Assembly: GCA_030752795.1 (NCBI GenBank)
Contig: JASMDM010000071.1
Span: forward strand, 1-64,000
Direction of reading: 5' to 3'
Length of the DNA stretch: 64,000 nt
From: SAR202 cluster bacterium
GTDB taxonomy: Bacteria > Chloroflexota > Dehalococcoidia > Lucifugimonadales > UBA1123
Positions 9,095 to 18,887 of this stretch are shown piece by piece. The position numbers and the translations under genes were made by a program. The notes under the pieces were generated by a model, which ran no database searches, was not told the DNA's origin, and worked only from the letters and a program-made list of their open reading frames with translations. The first letter of the stretch is position 1. The number at the start of each line of letters is the position of its first letter.

Positions 9095-9918
9095 TTAACG
9101 TTTCGAAATGGTTTCGTCGACGACTTCTTGGGCGCGCTCCAGCACCCGAGGGCGGTGCTCGGAGTGAGGCAGCAAGTACAGCTTTCCCGCGCGAACGCCT
9201 TCGAATGTGTACTCCGCGATGCGATCAGGGCCGCCTCCCTGGTCGAGGGACTCGGTGAGCGAAGCTTGCCTGGGCGCTCGGAATTCCGGAGCGTCATCCA
9301 CGTTATCGCCTGGAGAGCCGGGTCGATTGCGATCGGACGTGGCCAAACGCGTTCGAATGACAGCACCGATACACCGACGTCTGCTTCGATTTCGGCGAGC
9401 TCAAAGTGCAACGTCTCCGACAACGAAACGACACCGAACTTCGTGACTTTGTAAGCCCCAAGCCGAGGACCTGAAACCAAGCCCGCCATAGAACCCGTGT
9501 TCACTACGTGACACGGGTCTCCTTGATCGAGCATTATCAGGACGAACACCCGAATGCCGTTGATGACACCCCTCAAGTTAACATCGATTATCCAGTCCCA
9601 ATCGGCGGCGCTCGTTTCCCAGATTCGGTCGGCCAATACCACGCCCGCGTTGTTGAACAGCATGTGCACGGAGCCGTATTTGACCATCGTCCGGTTCGCC
9701 AGCCGTTGGATGTCCGACGCGCTCGCCACATCGGCTTCAATGCCGATGACGTCGGCGCCCTCCTCCGCCAGGACCGCCGTGGCCCTTTGCAACGCATCGG
9801 ACTCGATGTCGGACAGCACGATCTTCATGCCTTCGCGGGCAGCCTGCCTGGCAAGCGCCCACCCGATGCCGCTGGCGCCGCCGGTGATTACCGCTGTCTT
9901 GCCTTTGAAATCCTGCAC
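9095..9918 (-). pseudogene. Short-chain dehydrogenase/reductase (copy A), frameshifted
   Basis: A classical SDR: TGGASGIG for NAD(P) binding, NNAG, and the catalytic YKVTK pair are intact. Around 9345-9365 the frame shifts: the first frame goes into non-conserved, Cys/Ser-rich sequence, while the other frame supplies a normal SDR C terminus ending EVVDETISKR at 9095. The GTG at 9918 is preceded by GAGGG and lies 4 bases after the stop of the enolase-like gene, indicating an ancestral operon. Unless the indel is an assembly error, the substrate-binding C terminus is lost. Confidence 0.75.
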
Positions 9919-9922
9919 GACG

Positions 9923-10681
9923 TCAGATCCCTCTTTCGCCGCGTGAGAGCGGCACATACGGGTGGGCGTCGGCCACTTCTTCATTGAACGTCAAACCCAA
10001 TCCTGGTCCGGTCGGCTGGTCGACGTAGCCGTCCTTCTGCCTCGGCAGGCCGTCGAACACCTCGAAGTAGTGGGGCTCGTAGAACTCGGCGTGGACTTCG
10101 ACGAGGATCTCGACGTTGGGGCCGACCGCCTCGCGAACTGCGGCGACGCGATCCTCGTCGAGCTGGGCTTCCTCCGGCAAGATCGTGTAGTAGTTGTGCT
10201 GGCCGAAGGGGTCGAACTTCATCGCGGTGTAGCCCATCGCGACGACTCGCTTCGCCTCTTCGGCGTTCTGTTCGGGCGTGCCCGGATTCGTGTACCAGCC
10301 GTTGGCGTACACCCTGATCCGATCGCGAATCGGTCCCCCGAGTAGCGTGTAAACCGGGACGCCAAGCGCCTTCCCTCGCAGGTCCCACAGCGCCAGGTCG
10401 ATGCCCGAAAGCGCGGTCGAGAACATCCGCCCGCCGCGTCCGTTGTTGTCTTGGTGCAGTCGCATCCAGTGCAGCTCGTGGGCCATCGGATCTTTGCCGA
10501 TCAGGAACGACTCGACCATGTCCTGCAAAAGCTGCGCGACCAGCGGATCGTAACCGAACATCGACGACTCGCCTATGCCTTCGATTCCTTCGTCGGTCTG
10601 CAACCGCACGATCAACCAGTTTCGTTTGGCGTTGCGGTGCTGTGACGAAAAAATGTTGGTCTTGAGTCCGGTAATTTTCAT
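9923..10681 (-). pseudogene. Enolase-superfamily (mandelate racemase-like) gene with internal deletion
   Basis: The frame is open for 252 codons, but members of this family have about 370-400 residues. The N-terminal capping domain and the first barrel strands are present, including the KFDPFG lysine strand and the first metal-ligand strand VEVHAEF. The sequence then passes directly into the C-terminal capping segment (GLPRQKDGYVDQPTGPG), so about 130 residues holding the second and third metal ligands and the general base are missing. The junction is near 10078-10092. The product cannot bind the Mg ion in the usual way. The ATG at 10681 follows GGAG; the GTG 9 bases earlier sits too close to that site. 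Confidence 0.75.
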
Positions 10682-10818
10682 GGTGTACACGCTCCGAGGG
10701 TTGGGTACGGCGGAGTGTACTACGGGCGGATGTGGCAGGCAATATCAGGGTCGCGTCGCGCTCGTCCTGATGCTATGATGGGGCGCGAATCACAGGCAAC
10801 TAATACCGAGGTGAACAC

Positions 10819-12096
10819 GTGAACCGTCAGCGCTCAGAGGAGCTTTACAACGAGGCCAAGGAGCTCATCCCCGGCGGAGTCAACAGCCCTGCCCGATCCT
10901 GGGGGTCTGTCGGAGGCACCCCAATCTTCTTCGCCAAAGGCAAAGGCTCCCACGTCTGGGACGTCGACGGCAACGAGTACATCGACTACGTCGGCTCCTG
11001 GGGACCGATGATCCTGGGACACGCCGACGACGAGGTCATCGGCGCGGTCACCGAAGCAGCCAAGAACGGCACCAGCTTCGGAGCACCGACCCAGGCCGAG
11101 TCGGAGATGGCGCAGTTGGTGCTCGACGCGTACCCGTCGATGGACCTCGTTCGGTTCGTGAGCTCAGGCACCGAGGCCGGAATGAGCGCCCTTCGGCTGG
11201 CGAGAGCGTTCACGGGCCGTGATAAAATCGTGAAATTCGAGGGCGGCTACCACGGCCACGCCGACGCGCTGCTGGTCGCGGCTGGCTCAGGCGCGCTGGC
11301 CCACGGCGTCCCCGACAGCGCCGGTGTGACCGATTCCTTCGCTCAAGACACACTCATCGCTCAGTTCAACGACCTCGACTCCATCAAAGTGCACCTCGAC
11401 GCCTACCCGGGCGAGATCGCCTGCGTCATCGCCGAACCCGTCGCCGGAAACATGGGCGTGGTCCCTCCCGACCCTGGATTCCTGGAGGGCTTGCGAGAGC
11501 TGACGACGCAGGCGGGCGCCCTGCTTATCTTTGACGAAGTGATCACCGGATTCAGGGTGGCTCTCGGCGGCGCACAATCCAGATACGGCGTGACTCCGGA
11601 CCTGACGTGCCTCGGCAAGATCATCGGCGGCGGCATGCCGGTCGGCGCGTACGGAGGCCGATCCGACATCATGCACGTGGTGTCGCCGCTCGGCCCGATG
11701 TACCAGGCCGGAACCCTCTCCGGAAACCCCGTGGCCATGGCAGCGGGCATCACGACGCTGAAGCGGCTGTCGGCGCCGGGCTTCTACGACGAGCTCGAAG
11801 CCAAAGCCGCGCGCCTCGAAGCCGGACTTGTCGCCGTGTTCGCGGAGGCCGAGACTCCTCTAACGGTCAACCGAGTCGGCTCAATCCTGACGTTGTTCTT
11901 CAATGCCGGCCCAGTTAATGGATGCTCGTCGGTGTCGCAATCCGACAAGGACGGCTTCACCCGCTTCTTCCACCGCATAGTCGACCAGGGCATCTACCCG
12001 CCTCCGTCGCCGTTTGAAGCCTGGTTCGTCTCCGCAGCCCACTCCAATGAAGACATCGACCGCACGATTGAAGCGGCGAGACAGGCGCTGAAGTAG
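10819..12096 (+). CDS. hemL: Glutamate-1-semialdehyde 2,1-aminomutase
   Basis: A 425-residue class III aminotransferase-fold enzyme converting glutamate-1-semialdehyde to 5-aminolevulinate in the C5 route to haem and corrinoids. Visible are the N-terminal PGGVNSPARSW, the SSGTEA phosphate loop, GYHGHAD, the FDEVITGFR cofactor segment, and the PLP lysine in CLGKIIGGGMPVGAYGG. The GTG start follows GAGGTG. A TATGAT at 10774-10779 could be its -10 element. It is an intact gene inside a decayed neighbourhood. It could feed tetrapyrrole for the corrinoid pathway represented by cobQ, although it is not linked to that operon. Confidence 0.95.
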   Translation: MNRQRSEELYNEAKELIPGGVNSPARSWGSVGGTPIFFAKGKGSHVWDVDGNEYIDYVGSWGPMILGHADDEVIGAVTEAAKNGTSFGAPTQAESEMAQLVLDAYPSMDLVRFVSSGTEAGMSALRLARAFTGRDKIVKFEGGYHGHADALLVAAGSGALAHGVPDSAGVTDSFAQDTLIAQFNDLDSIKVHLDAYPGEIACVIAEPVAGNMGVVPPDPGFLEGLRELTTQAGALLIFDEVITGFRVALGGAQSRYGVTPDLTCLGKIIGGGMPVGAYGGRSDIMHVVSPLGPMYQAGTLSGNPVAMAAGITTLKRLSAPGFYDELEAKAARLEAGLVAVFAEAETPLTVNRVGSILTLFFNAGPVNGCSSVSQSDKDGFTRFFHRIVDQGIYPPPSPFEAWFVSAAHSNEDIDRTIEAARQALK

Positions 12097-12130
12097 GCGA
12101 AGCAGAATCTACGCGTCGGGGAGATTTGCG

Positions 12131-12496
12131 ATGTCTGAGTTCACGGTTGAAATCGAAATCGGCGACCGGTAGGGTCGCCGATTTGAGTCCGTTCAAGCGT
12201 TCGTCGGAACGGACGCGACCTATACAACGTTGCCCGAGAGCATCCTGCGCCGATTAGGTGTTCGACCGACCAACGAACGGAGCTTCGTCTTACCCGATTC
12301 ACGTCGGGTCCGAAAATCCGTCGCTAGCGCCTACATCAGACTTGAGGGCGAGACACATCTCAACGTGGTCGTGTTTGAGTCCGACGACGCCAAACCGCGA
12401 CTCGGCTCAGTCACGTTCGCAACGTTCGGTCTCGCCATCGATCGTGTCAATCAACGGCTGATTCCAACGGATGCGCTGCTCAAGAATCGCGTTTGA
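12131..12496 (+). pseudogene. Retropepsin-like aspartyl protease family gene, nonsense and lost active site
   Basis: A single frame of 122 codons resembles the small clan-AA aspartic-protease-like proteins common in Chloroflexota and Cyanobacteria (start MSEFTVEIEIGDR, then TLPESILRRLGV and a C-terminal FGLAIDRVNQRLIP). Codon 14 is TAG (12170-12172), probably from CAG. The catalytic DTG is replaced by GTD (FVGTDATYT). Two independent losses argue against a mere sequencing slip. It lies 34 bases after hemL. Confidence 0.7.
12156..12184 (+). terminator. Perfect 12-bp stem-loop 59 bases after hemL
   Basis: Arms 12156-12167 and 12173-12184 are exact complements (AAATCGGCGACC) around a 5-base loop, with only a short T run at the 3' side. 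The premature TAG of the protease pseudogene sits in the loop. It could end hemL transcription, or it may be incidental to the GDRxGRR coding. Confidence 0.4.
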
Positions 12497-12641
12497 GGCG
12501 GTTGCGAAGAACTTGCGTCGCACCGGTCTTCGCCGCGGGTCAGCCAGAAAGCTTCTCTCTGCATCGTCTGCAAAATCGAAGCCGATCGCGCGTGCACGCA
12601 CACCGGCGCTCCAGCCCAACATCGCAAAGGGAGGCATTCGC

Positions 12642-13408
12642 TTGACTCAATCGCTGCAGAACAAGATCGCCGTCGTCACCGGCGATACATCGGGTATCGG
12701 ACGGGCAACCGTGGTTGATTGCGCCAGGTACGGCGTCAACGTTGTCGCTTCGGGAAGGCGGGAAGAGCGAGGAGCAGAACTCGTCGCGGAAATGCAGGGG
12801 CTGCCGGGCAATGTTATCTTCGTTCGCGCGGACGTCACGGTCGCCAAAGACGTCGAGAACCTGATGTCGTCCGCGGTGGCAGAGTTCGGACACATCGACT
12901 ACGCGTTCAACAACGCGGGAGGCGCGTCACCGGAATTCGAGCTTGGGACGCGTCTTCACGAGTATTCCGACGAAAAATGGAACTATTACTCTGACGTGTT
13001 TCTCAAGAGCGTTTGGAAGTGCATGAAGCACGAGATTGAGCGCATGCTTCCAAATCGCTCAAGTGTGGCTATCAATAATGCGTCGGTATTTGGTATTAGA
13101 GGGGGGCTGGGGGCGCATACGTCGCGATGAAGCATGAGGTCGTGGGGCTTACGAAGTCGGCTGCGAAACAATATTCTGGGGAGGGTTTAAGATTCAACGC
13201 TGTGTGCCCAGGTTGGATAGATACAGAGTTGACGGCAAGCATAGAGAACGAAGCCCCGGGTTTGAGGTCAGTATTCTATTCGCAACAGAGCGTCAAACGT
13301 CACGGGAAATCGGAAGAAGTGGCCGCACTCGTTCGATGGATGTGCTCCGACGAAGCAGGATTCGTGGACGGCGTCGCCTGGCCCATCGACGGCGGACTCA
13401 GTGTGTAA
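12642..13408 (+). pseudogene. Short-chain dehydrogenase/reductase (copy B), frameshifted at a G run
   Basis: The TTG at 12642 follows AGGGAGG. The first frame shows TGDTSGIG, NNAG and the serine strand INNAS. At the run of Gs at 13099-13114 the frame shifts by one base. The other frame supplies the catalytic YVAMK, the CPGWIDTEL segment and the C-terminal DGGLSV ending at 13408. The break falls between the catalytic Ser and the Tyr/Lys pair, so neither half could be active. A homopolymer makes assembly error a real alternative here. Confidence 0.75.
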
Positions 13409-13737
13409 GCGTGATCCTCTGGCTGGTTAGGCCGTCGGCTTCGGAGCGATCCTGCTCTCGGTGCTCAAAGAGATGTTGTCGAAAGTGTAGACGGCCCAGC
13501 CTCGGGTTGAAAGCATGGAATTCGTCAAAGACGTGATCGAACCACTGTACGATCACCCTTTGGAATTTGTGACTCAATCGTGAAGACGCGCGAGAAGACG
13601 ACACAGTCTGCTGACATCGTCGAAGTCGAAGTGGGCACAGGCGGATGCGCCCAGGCAACAAAAACTGTCGCGTAGTTCGCATTAAGCCATCGAGGTCTGG
13701 ATCGCGCCGGACTCCGGGTTCATGTTCAGCGTGACAA
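13409..13737. other. Intergenic region with no recognised gene
   Basis: These 329 bases lie between convergent broken genes. Short open frames exist on both strands but none has a ribosome-binding site or a recognisable motif. It may hold further decayed coding sequence. Confidence 0.4.
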
Positions 13738-14220
13738 CTAGGGTTGATATACGTAAGTGATTCGCGCCACCCCTCGCATGACCGGCCCATCAATCAGTTC
13801 CAGCAGCTCCGGCCCACGGGCACTGGCTGCAATCTGTGCTCGAAGGTCCTCTGAGGCTTGAAGCCTTTCGAGGAGAATTGATGTCCTTACCGCACCGGAC
13901 TGACCCCCAAGTGGCACGCTCAGAACGCCAGCTCCCTGAAAGTCGAGTTCCTCCCCCCATTTTTGCACCAATTCCAGGAGTGCAGGCAGTTTGCCGGGTT
14001 TCGCCACCATAAAATTCTTCTACATTATCTTTGGGGCAAAACCATCCAGCTGGAGACCCGTTACCGTCACTAGGCGGGATACGGACACGTTCATTTGATC
14101 ACACATCGCGCCCAGCGCATCGATGCCTGCCATTCTCGCCTCGTCACCAAACACGCTATCGAAATATGCATCCACGTCGTCCGCGGATTCAAAGCCGCCT
14201 GTTGTGCTGACGATTGCCAT
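13738..14220 (-). pseudogene. Small hypothetical protein interrupted by an in-frame TAG
   Basis: Two short frames, 66 and 90 codons, are in the same phase and separated only by TAG (14020-14022) and three codons. The N-terminal piece begins MAIVSTTGG; the C-terminal piece begins MVAKPGKLPALLELVQKW. Read through, they form a protein of about 160 residues resembling small dimeric alpha/beta-barrel proteins of the NIPSNAP or antibiotic-monooxygenase kind, but this assignment is weak. Two separate genes are possible, though the absence of any spacing and of a second ribosome-binding site favours one broken gene. Confidence 0.5.
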
Positions 14221-14449
14221 GCTCCCCCCCCCACAGATTGGGCGGAGATATTATGTGGTTATGTCGCCAAGGTGGCCCGAAGCTCTGACAGATTCCTCTA
14301 CACCGCTTTGGACGGCTGTGAACTGACCCGGTTTCGGTACTCTTAAGACATTGATGAAGTACGACATTTTCCAATCCTCCGATTTCTGTTTCTTCCTGCT
14401 AACTGTTCTCTTCCACGGACTCTCTGTGCGACATCTCGAAGCTGACGGC

Positions 14450-14719
14450 CTAACCGGATGTCAAAACTTGCCCCATTCCCTCGTCGTCCAACGCCGGACG
14501 AACGTCCAAGCGAAGTAGGTCGTTCCAAGCCAAGCTCCATGTCGCGAGGGCTTGGGAGTCATCCGATTCAGCGATAGCGAATCCGTATGCGCCATCAGCG
14601 GTGAACCACCTACCGAGCATCGTCACTCCCTCTGGTGGCGCTCCGCCCGTCTCTAGGAATCGTTGAATCACAGCCTTCCGATTCTCCGGACCAACCTCAA
14701 ATTGAACAATAAATTGCAT
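14450..14719 (-). CDS. DUF3303 family protein
   Basis: An 89-residue protein matching DUF3303 in layout: a first strand MQFIVQFEV, then RFLETGGAPPEGV, GRWF, a DDSQAL segment and WNDLLRLDV before the C terminus. These are small ferredoxin-like single-domain proteins of unknown function. It is one of the few intact frames in this decayed tract and lies divergent from the SDR pseudogene that follows. Confidence 0.75.
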   Translation of the reverse strand: MQFIVQFEVGPENRKAVIQRFLETGGAPPEGVTMLGRWFTADGAYGFAIAESDDSQALATWSLAWNDLLRLDVRPALDDEGMGQVLTSG

Positions 14720-14932
14720 GTCGATCCTTCCACTTCATAAGTGATTTCCCAGGTGAATTTGAACATTAAAATAGCATATTTGACCTGAGTTGCCCCGTAT
14801 AGTAGAGTCGTGTGGTGTGATTGTCAACTGACGCTCGGCGCCTTAATCTGCAAGCGGGTGCTTAGAACCTGAGACCGACCGTATCGGACAACTCCCCGAG
14901 AACAAGGCCACCGGGGATTCCATATCCGAGGG

Positions 14933-15795
14933 ATGGACATGCGAGTATTCAAAGGCAAAGTCGCAGTTGTCACCGGGGCGGCAAGCGGCATCGGGCTCGC
15001 GATGGCAAGCCGATTCGCACATGAAGGCATGAAAGTTGTCTTGGCCGACGTGGAAGATGACGCCCTCGACGCTGCAGTGAGCGACTTGAAAGAAAGTGAG
15101 TACGACGTGATGGGCGTCGTGACCGACGTCTCAGATGCGGACTCGATTCGAAACCTAGCGAGAACTACTCTTGAAGCCTACGGAGGGGTTCACATTCTTT
15201 GTAACAACGCGGGAGTGACAGCAGGCGCCTACCCGCTGTGGGAAGCGAGCATCAATGATTGGGAGTGAGTGTTTCGAGTCAATTTCTGGGGCGTGATACA
15301 TGGGATCAAGACTTTCCTCCTAATCATGGTCGAACAAGGCGAGGAGGGCATGTTGTCAACACTGCCTCGATCGCAGGGCTAACTCCCGGATATGGCATTT
15401 ACTCGGCAACCAAACATGCGGTCGTGAGTGTGTCCGAAACACTTCATTCCCAACTTCTGCTGGAAGACTCGAAAGTGAAGATCTCGGTGCTGTGCCCCGG
15501 ATTTGTGCGCACGCGGATCTTGGGCACTGGCCGCAATCGGCCATCCGAACTCCCGACGGATCCATTCAAGCCAACACAGGATTTGCAAGAAGCAATGCGA
15601 CGGTTCTCTGATCGGATCGACAATGGGATGCCGCCTGATCAAGTAGCTGGCATCGTCATTGACGCCATCCGCACAGAGCAGTTTTACGTGCTGACCAGCA
15701 CTGAATTTGACGATGTGATCGACACCCGCGTGCAAGACATACTGCAGCGGCGGAACCCGAAGCCGTTCTCGAGAGGCGACCTATTGGACGAATAA
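14933..15795 (+). pseudogene. Short-chain dehydrogenase/reductase (copy C), nonsense and frameshift
   Basis: The N-terminal half has TGAASGIG and NNAG. TGA at 15266-15268 stands where relatives have Trp (INDWxW), and the protein resumes as VFRVNFWGVIHGI. Near 15345-15350 a one-base loss shifts the frame to HVVNTASIAG, the catalytic YSATK, and CPGFVRT, continuing to the stop at 15795. Two lesions of different type make a single sequencing error unlikely. The gene resembles copy A at 9.1-9.9 kb in the DW..V and FLLIM/VLIM segments, suggesting paralogy. A second ATG at 14939, six bases downstream, has better spacing from GAGGG. Confidence 0.8.
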
Positions 15796-15855
15796 CGGGG
15801 TTGGGGATTGTTTGCGGGATATTGGCGGTCGCAAGAAGGTCGCGGCCGTGAGGCC

Positions 15856-15882
15856 GGTAGGAGCGCGAACGGGGCTCCTACC
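15856..15882. repeat. Stem-loop overlapping the lepA-like remnant stop
   Basis: Perfect 9-bp arms GGTAGGAGC (15856-15864) and GCTCCTACC (15874-15882) flank a 9-base loop. It touches the stop codon of the lepA remnant, but the real lepA 3' end lacks it. Confidence 0.5.
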
Positions 15883-16085
15883 GCTCCGCCCTGTGAACGC
15901 CGATGAGTTCCGGGTGCGGAATTTCGGCGCTCCCTACCCGTTTCATCCGTTTCTTGCCCTTCGCCTGCTTCGTCAGCAGCTTCTGCTTGTGGGTCACATC
16001 TCCGCCGGAGAGCTTGGCCGACGCGTCCCGCGCCGAGTTCGGACGGTCTCACGGGAGACGATTCTGCTGACGGCATCGCCGGGCC
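15878..16085 (-). pseudogene. Partial copy of the lepA 3' end (remnant 1)
   Basis: Read on the minus strand, this stretch encodes a LepA C terminus: [18 protein letters not shown], then [15 protein letters not shown] and a final AER before TAG at 15878-15880. Against the last 46 residues of the LepA encoded at 20342-22177, about 33 are identical. Upstream, after a one-base shift, RIVSRETVR matches RIISRETIR. The stop codons align. It has no start and no upstream LepA domains, and is in the same orientation as lepA, 4.4 kb away. It is either a duplication scar or an attachment-site remnant of an inserted element. Confidence 0.85.
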
Positions 16086-16395
16086 GTTTGACGGCGGCGT
16101 CACCATCTGGGCGCGAAACTCCGGCCGATTAGGTCGTAGCGTTCAGGTGAAACCTGCTTTTGGGGCCTGATTCAATTGCGGCGGAAGCGGGGACAGAACC
16201 GTCCCCGGATACCGTAGTGGTACGGGCGATTTTCTGACTGTTCGAGGTCTCGCATGCCTCAGAGGACGCGCCGTTGCTTCCGGGAACCGCAGGATACCGT
16301 CGTTCCAGTTGCGCGCCTCGCGCTTGAGCTCAGGCCGACATGCTCGACGAGCGCCTCCGTGCGTCCGATGCGAGTTGGCCCTATACTTCACGTCG
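16086..16395. other. Intergenic region upstream of the MFS gene
   Basis: No gene is recognised. A stem GGGGAC/GTCCCC lies near 16190-16206. TATACT at 16382-16387 is a good -10 box only nine bases before the MFS ATG, and no -35 box is obvious. If used, it would give a nearly leaderless mRNA. Confidence 0.4.
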
Positions 16396-17646
16396 ATGAA
16401 TATCACGGGAGCATTGCGTCGACGCAGAATATACCAGGGTTGGTGGGTGATCTCGGTCCCCTTCCTGTCCACCGCGATGGCGGTGGGCGCCGGTCAATAT
16501 GGCTTCGGTTTGTTCATCGAGCCTCTGGAAGAAAGCTTCGGCTGGAACCGGTCGCAGATTAGTGCGTCGCTGTCTTTCACCGCGTTGGGCAGCCTGATCG
16601 CCCCGTTCATTGGGCGAATCATGGACCGCCACGGTTCCAAATACGTACTGGCCTGTTCGTTGGCTCTGATCGCTGTTAGCTACTTTCTCCGGCCGTTCAT
16701 GACCGAGTTGTGGCACTGGTACGCACTGAGCCTGGTTCAGTACCTGGGAGCCGCGGCTGGATTCCTGCCCGCTGGTAGGCTGGTGGGCATGTGGTTTTTG
16801 CACAACAGGGGTCGGGTGATGGGGATCACAGCGATGGGCGCCAACTTCGGCGGCCTGGTCATGCCGCCGTTTTTGGCCCTGCTTCTGCCAATTTTGATGT
16901 GGCAAGGATCCTACATCGTCTTGGCGTTGATCTCCGTTGCACTGATCGTTTATACGCTGGCGGTAATCGACGAACGTCCTCCCACTCCGAATAGCGATGA
17001 CTGCGCCGGGGAAACCCAGAACGAGGAACGGCCCGGGCTGACCGGATGGACGCTCAAGGAAGCTCTCCATTGCAAAGGGTTCTACGCGATTACCCTTGCG
17101 ACAATGTTGGGCTCATTCACATACGCGGCCATACTCCCGCAGATCATCGCTCACCTGACGGACCAAGGCGTTTCGGTGAGAACGGCGTCGCTGGTCCTGA
17201 GCGTGTACGCCGTCATGGGGATGACCGGGAAATTTGTGATGGGCTTTCTCGCCGAGCGGATCACGGCTCGGTACGCCCTGATGATCGACTTATGCGGCCA
17301 GGCGATCTTTTTGATCGTGATGCTGTGGGCGGGCACGCCCGCGATTATGTGGATGTCCGTCCCCGTTTATGGTTTCTTTAGCGGCGCCTACGGCGCGTTG
17401 TTTCCGCTTGTGATTCAGGACGCATTCGGCATCCGGCATTATGGAAGCATAATGGGGACCCTTAGCATGGCCCACATCGTTTCATTCGGCATCGGGCCTT
17501 TACTGGCAGGCGCGTCCTTCGACCTGACGGACAGCTACAGCACGGCGTTTGTCATCGTCGCGGTCTTGTTCGTGATCGGAGCGGCGTCGTTGACCCAAGC
17601 GAAAGTGACCGGGCCACCGCCTACGTCCGACGACGTGTCCACGTGA
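16396..17646 (+). CDS. Major facilitator superfamily transporter
   Basis: A 416-residue polytopic membrane protein with about twelve hydrophobic helices in two blocks of six, divided by a charged loop (about residues 195-225). IMDRHGSKYVL after helix 2 is the MFS motif A variant seen in the monocarboxylate and oxalate/formate antiporter-like group. It should move a small organic anion or metabolite across the inner membrane. The ATG at 16396 lacks a ribosome-binding site but sits just behind a TATACT box, so leaderless translation is possible. The longer open frame upstream is not hydrophobic. It lies between two lepA 3' remnants. Confidence 0.8.
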   Translation: MNITGALRRRRIYQGWWVISVPFLSTAMAVGAGQYGFGLFIEPLEESFGWNRSQISASLSFTALGSLIAPFIGRIMDRHGSKYVLACSLALIAVSYFLRPFMTELWHWYALSLVQYLGAAAGFLPAGRLVGMWFLHNRGRVMGITAMGANFGGLVMPPFLALLLPILMWQGSYIVLALISVALIVYTLAVIDERPPTPNSDDCAGETQNEERPGLTGWTLKEALHCKGFYAITLATMLGSFTYAAILPQIIAHLTDQGVSVRTASLVLSVYAVMGMTGKFVMGFLAERITARYALMIDLCGQAIFLIVMLWAGTPAIMWMSVPVYGFFSGAYGALFPLVIQDAFGIRHYGSIMGTLSMAHIVSFGIGPLLAGASFDLTDSYSTAFVIVAVLFVIGAASLTQAKVTGPPPTSDDVST

Positions 17647-17961
17647 TCGAACAGAGACTTGCCCTGCGTCGGCGCCAGACGGATGGCCGGCCGATTCCGT
17701 CGCGAAGGCATCCAGAGCATCGGTGATCGCAATGGCTCGATTTCGCTTGGACTACTCAACCATGTGCCGAATCCGTCTGCGGGTTAGGTCTCAACGACGA
17801 ATCTTGAGCGATGATGCGGTATCCGACTCGATTGCTTGAGACTCACAAGAGTTATTGACAGGGTCAAATAGCACTCATAAACTGCCCTGAGGCAAACGCA
17901 AAGTAGAATTAACGGACAATCCCGATCGACCGGGAGATTCCGGCCACGAATGAGGTGCAAG
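17647..17961. other. Intergenic region carrying the amidohydrolase promoter
   Basis: No gene is recognised. The only clear content is the promoter at 17855-17883, listed separately. Confidence 0.5.
17855..17883 (+). promoter_or_regulatory. Sigma-70 promoter for the amidohydrolase-2 gene
   Basis: A perfect -35 box TTGACA (17855-17860), a 17-bp spacer and TAAACT (17878-17883). Transcription would start near 17890, giving a leader of about 70 bases. Confidence 0.75.
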
Positions 17962-18816
17962 ATGGAGACTCGAAACCCCACAATCGACTCACAAGTGCAC
18001 TCGTACGAACGGAACCGTCCCGAGCGCCCTTGGATCGGAACTTTGCGGGGTCCGGAGGAAGTCACCGGCGACGACATGGTTGCGGCGATGGATGCCGTCG
18101 GAGTCGACGGCGCTCTCCTGGTATCGCCGTACAGCATGTATCGGTACGACGCCAGTTACGCGCTCGAAGTGCACCAAAAACATCCAGGTCGGTTTGGCTT
18201 GATCAGGCCGTTCGATCCACAATCGGAAGCGATCGCCGATGAGGTCGCCGAATGGGCGGCGACACCGGGCGTGGTCGGAGCTCGCATCATGCTCACGTAC
18301 GGGTCATTCGAAGGCGATGACCCGGGCCTCAACCAGATACTCGCGGCTGGCGCCCAAGCCGGCATTCCCGTGAACGTTATGGGTTCGGGCAAGCTGCCCA
18401 TCGTGCGTGAACTGGCCCGACGCAACCCGGAAACCCAGATCGTGATCGATCACGTCGGTCTGGTCCAGCCACACGAGCCGCCGGCGCCTCCGGATACGTT
18501 CGCCGATCTGGCAGACGTGGTGTCGCTCGCTGAACTCGACAATGTGGCCATCAAAATTTCCGGAGCGTGTACATTGTCCCATGAGCCGTTCCCGTACACG
18601 GACATCTGGGCGCCCCTTCGCAAGATATTCGACGCATTCGGGTTTGACCGATGCATGTGGGGCACCGACTGGACACGAGCAATTGATCTGTTGACCTACG
18701 AACAGGGCGTCGAGGCGTTCAGGGTGACCGACCAGCTATCGGATTCGGAGCGATCCACGCTAATGGGCGGGGCACTCACGAAGATCTACAAGTGGTCGCC
18801 TGACACAAGTGGATAA
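17962..18816 (+). CDS. Amidohydrolase-2 family (TIM-barrel) hydrolase or decarboxylase
   Basis: A 284-residue protein of the amidohydrolase-2 group, which includes 2-pyrone-4,6-dicarboxylate lactonase and ACMS decarboxylase. Visible are the N-terminal IDSQVHSY (metal strand, with the first His of HxH replaced by Gln), a central DHVGL His, and MWGTDW with the metal/catalytic Asp near the end. It probably acts on an aromatic-ring cleavage product or related lactone. The ATG at 17962 follows GAGGTG; the ATG 12 bases earlier overlaps that site. With the MFS gene it forms an uptake-plus-catabolism pair lying between two lepA remnants. Confidence 0.8.
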   Translation: METRNPTIDSQVHSYERNRPERPWIGTLRGPEEVTGDDMVAAMDAVGVDGALLVSPYSMYRYDASYALEVHQKHPGRFGLIRPFDPQSEAIADEVAEWAATPGVVGARIMLTYGSFEGDDPGLNQILAAGAQAGIPVNVMGSGKLPIVRELARRNPETQIVIDHVGLVQPHEPPAPPDTFADLADVVSLAELDNVAIKISGACTLSHEPFPYTDIWAPLRKIFDAFGFDRCMWGTDWTRAIDLLTYEQGVEAFRVTDQLSDSERSTLMGGALTKIYKWSPDTSG

Positions 18817-18887
18817 ATCGGCAGGCGAAGTCGCTCGGTGGGCGATCAGATCCATTAGGCAACAAGCCATTGGAGATTACGTGGCGC

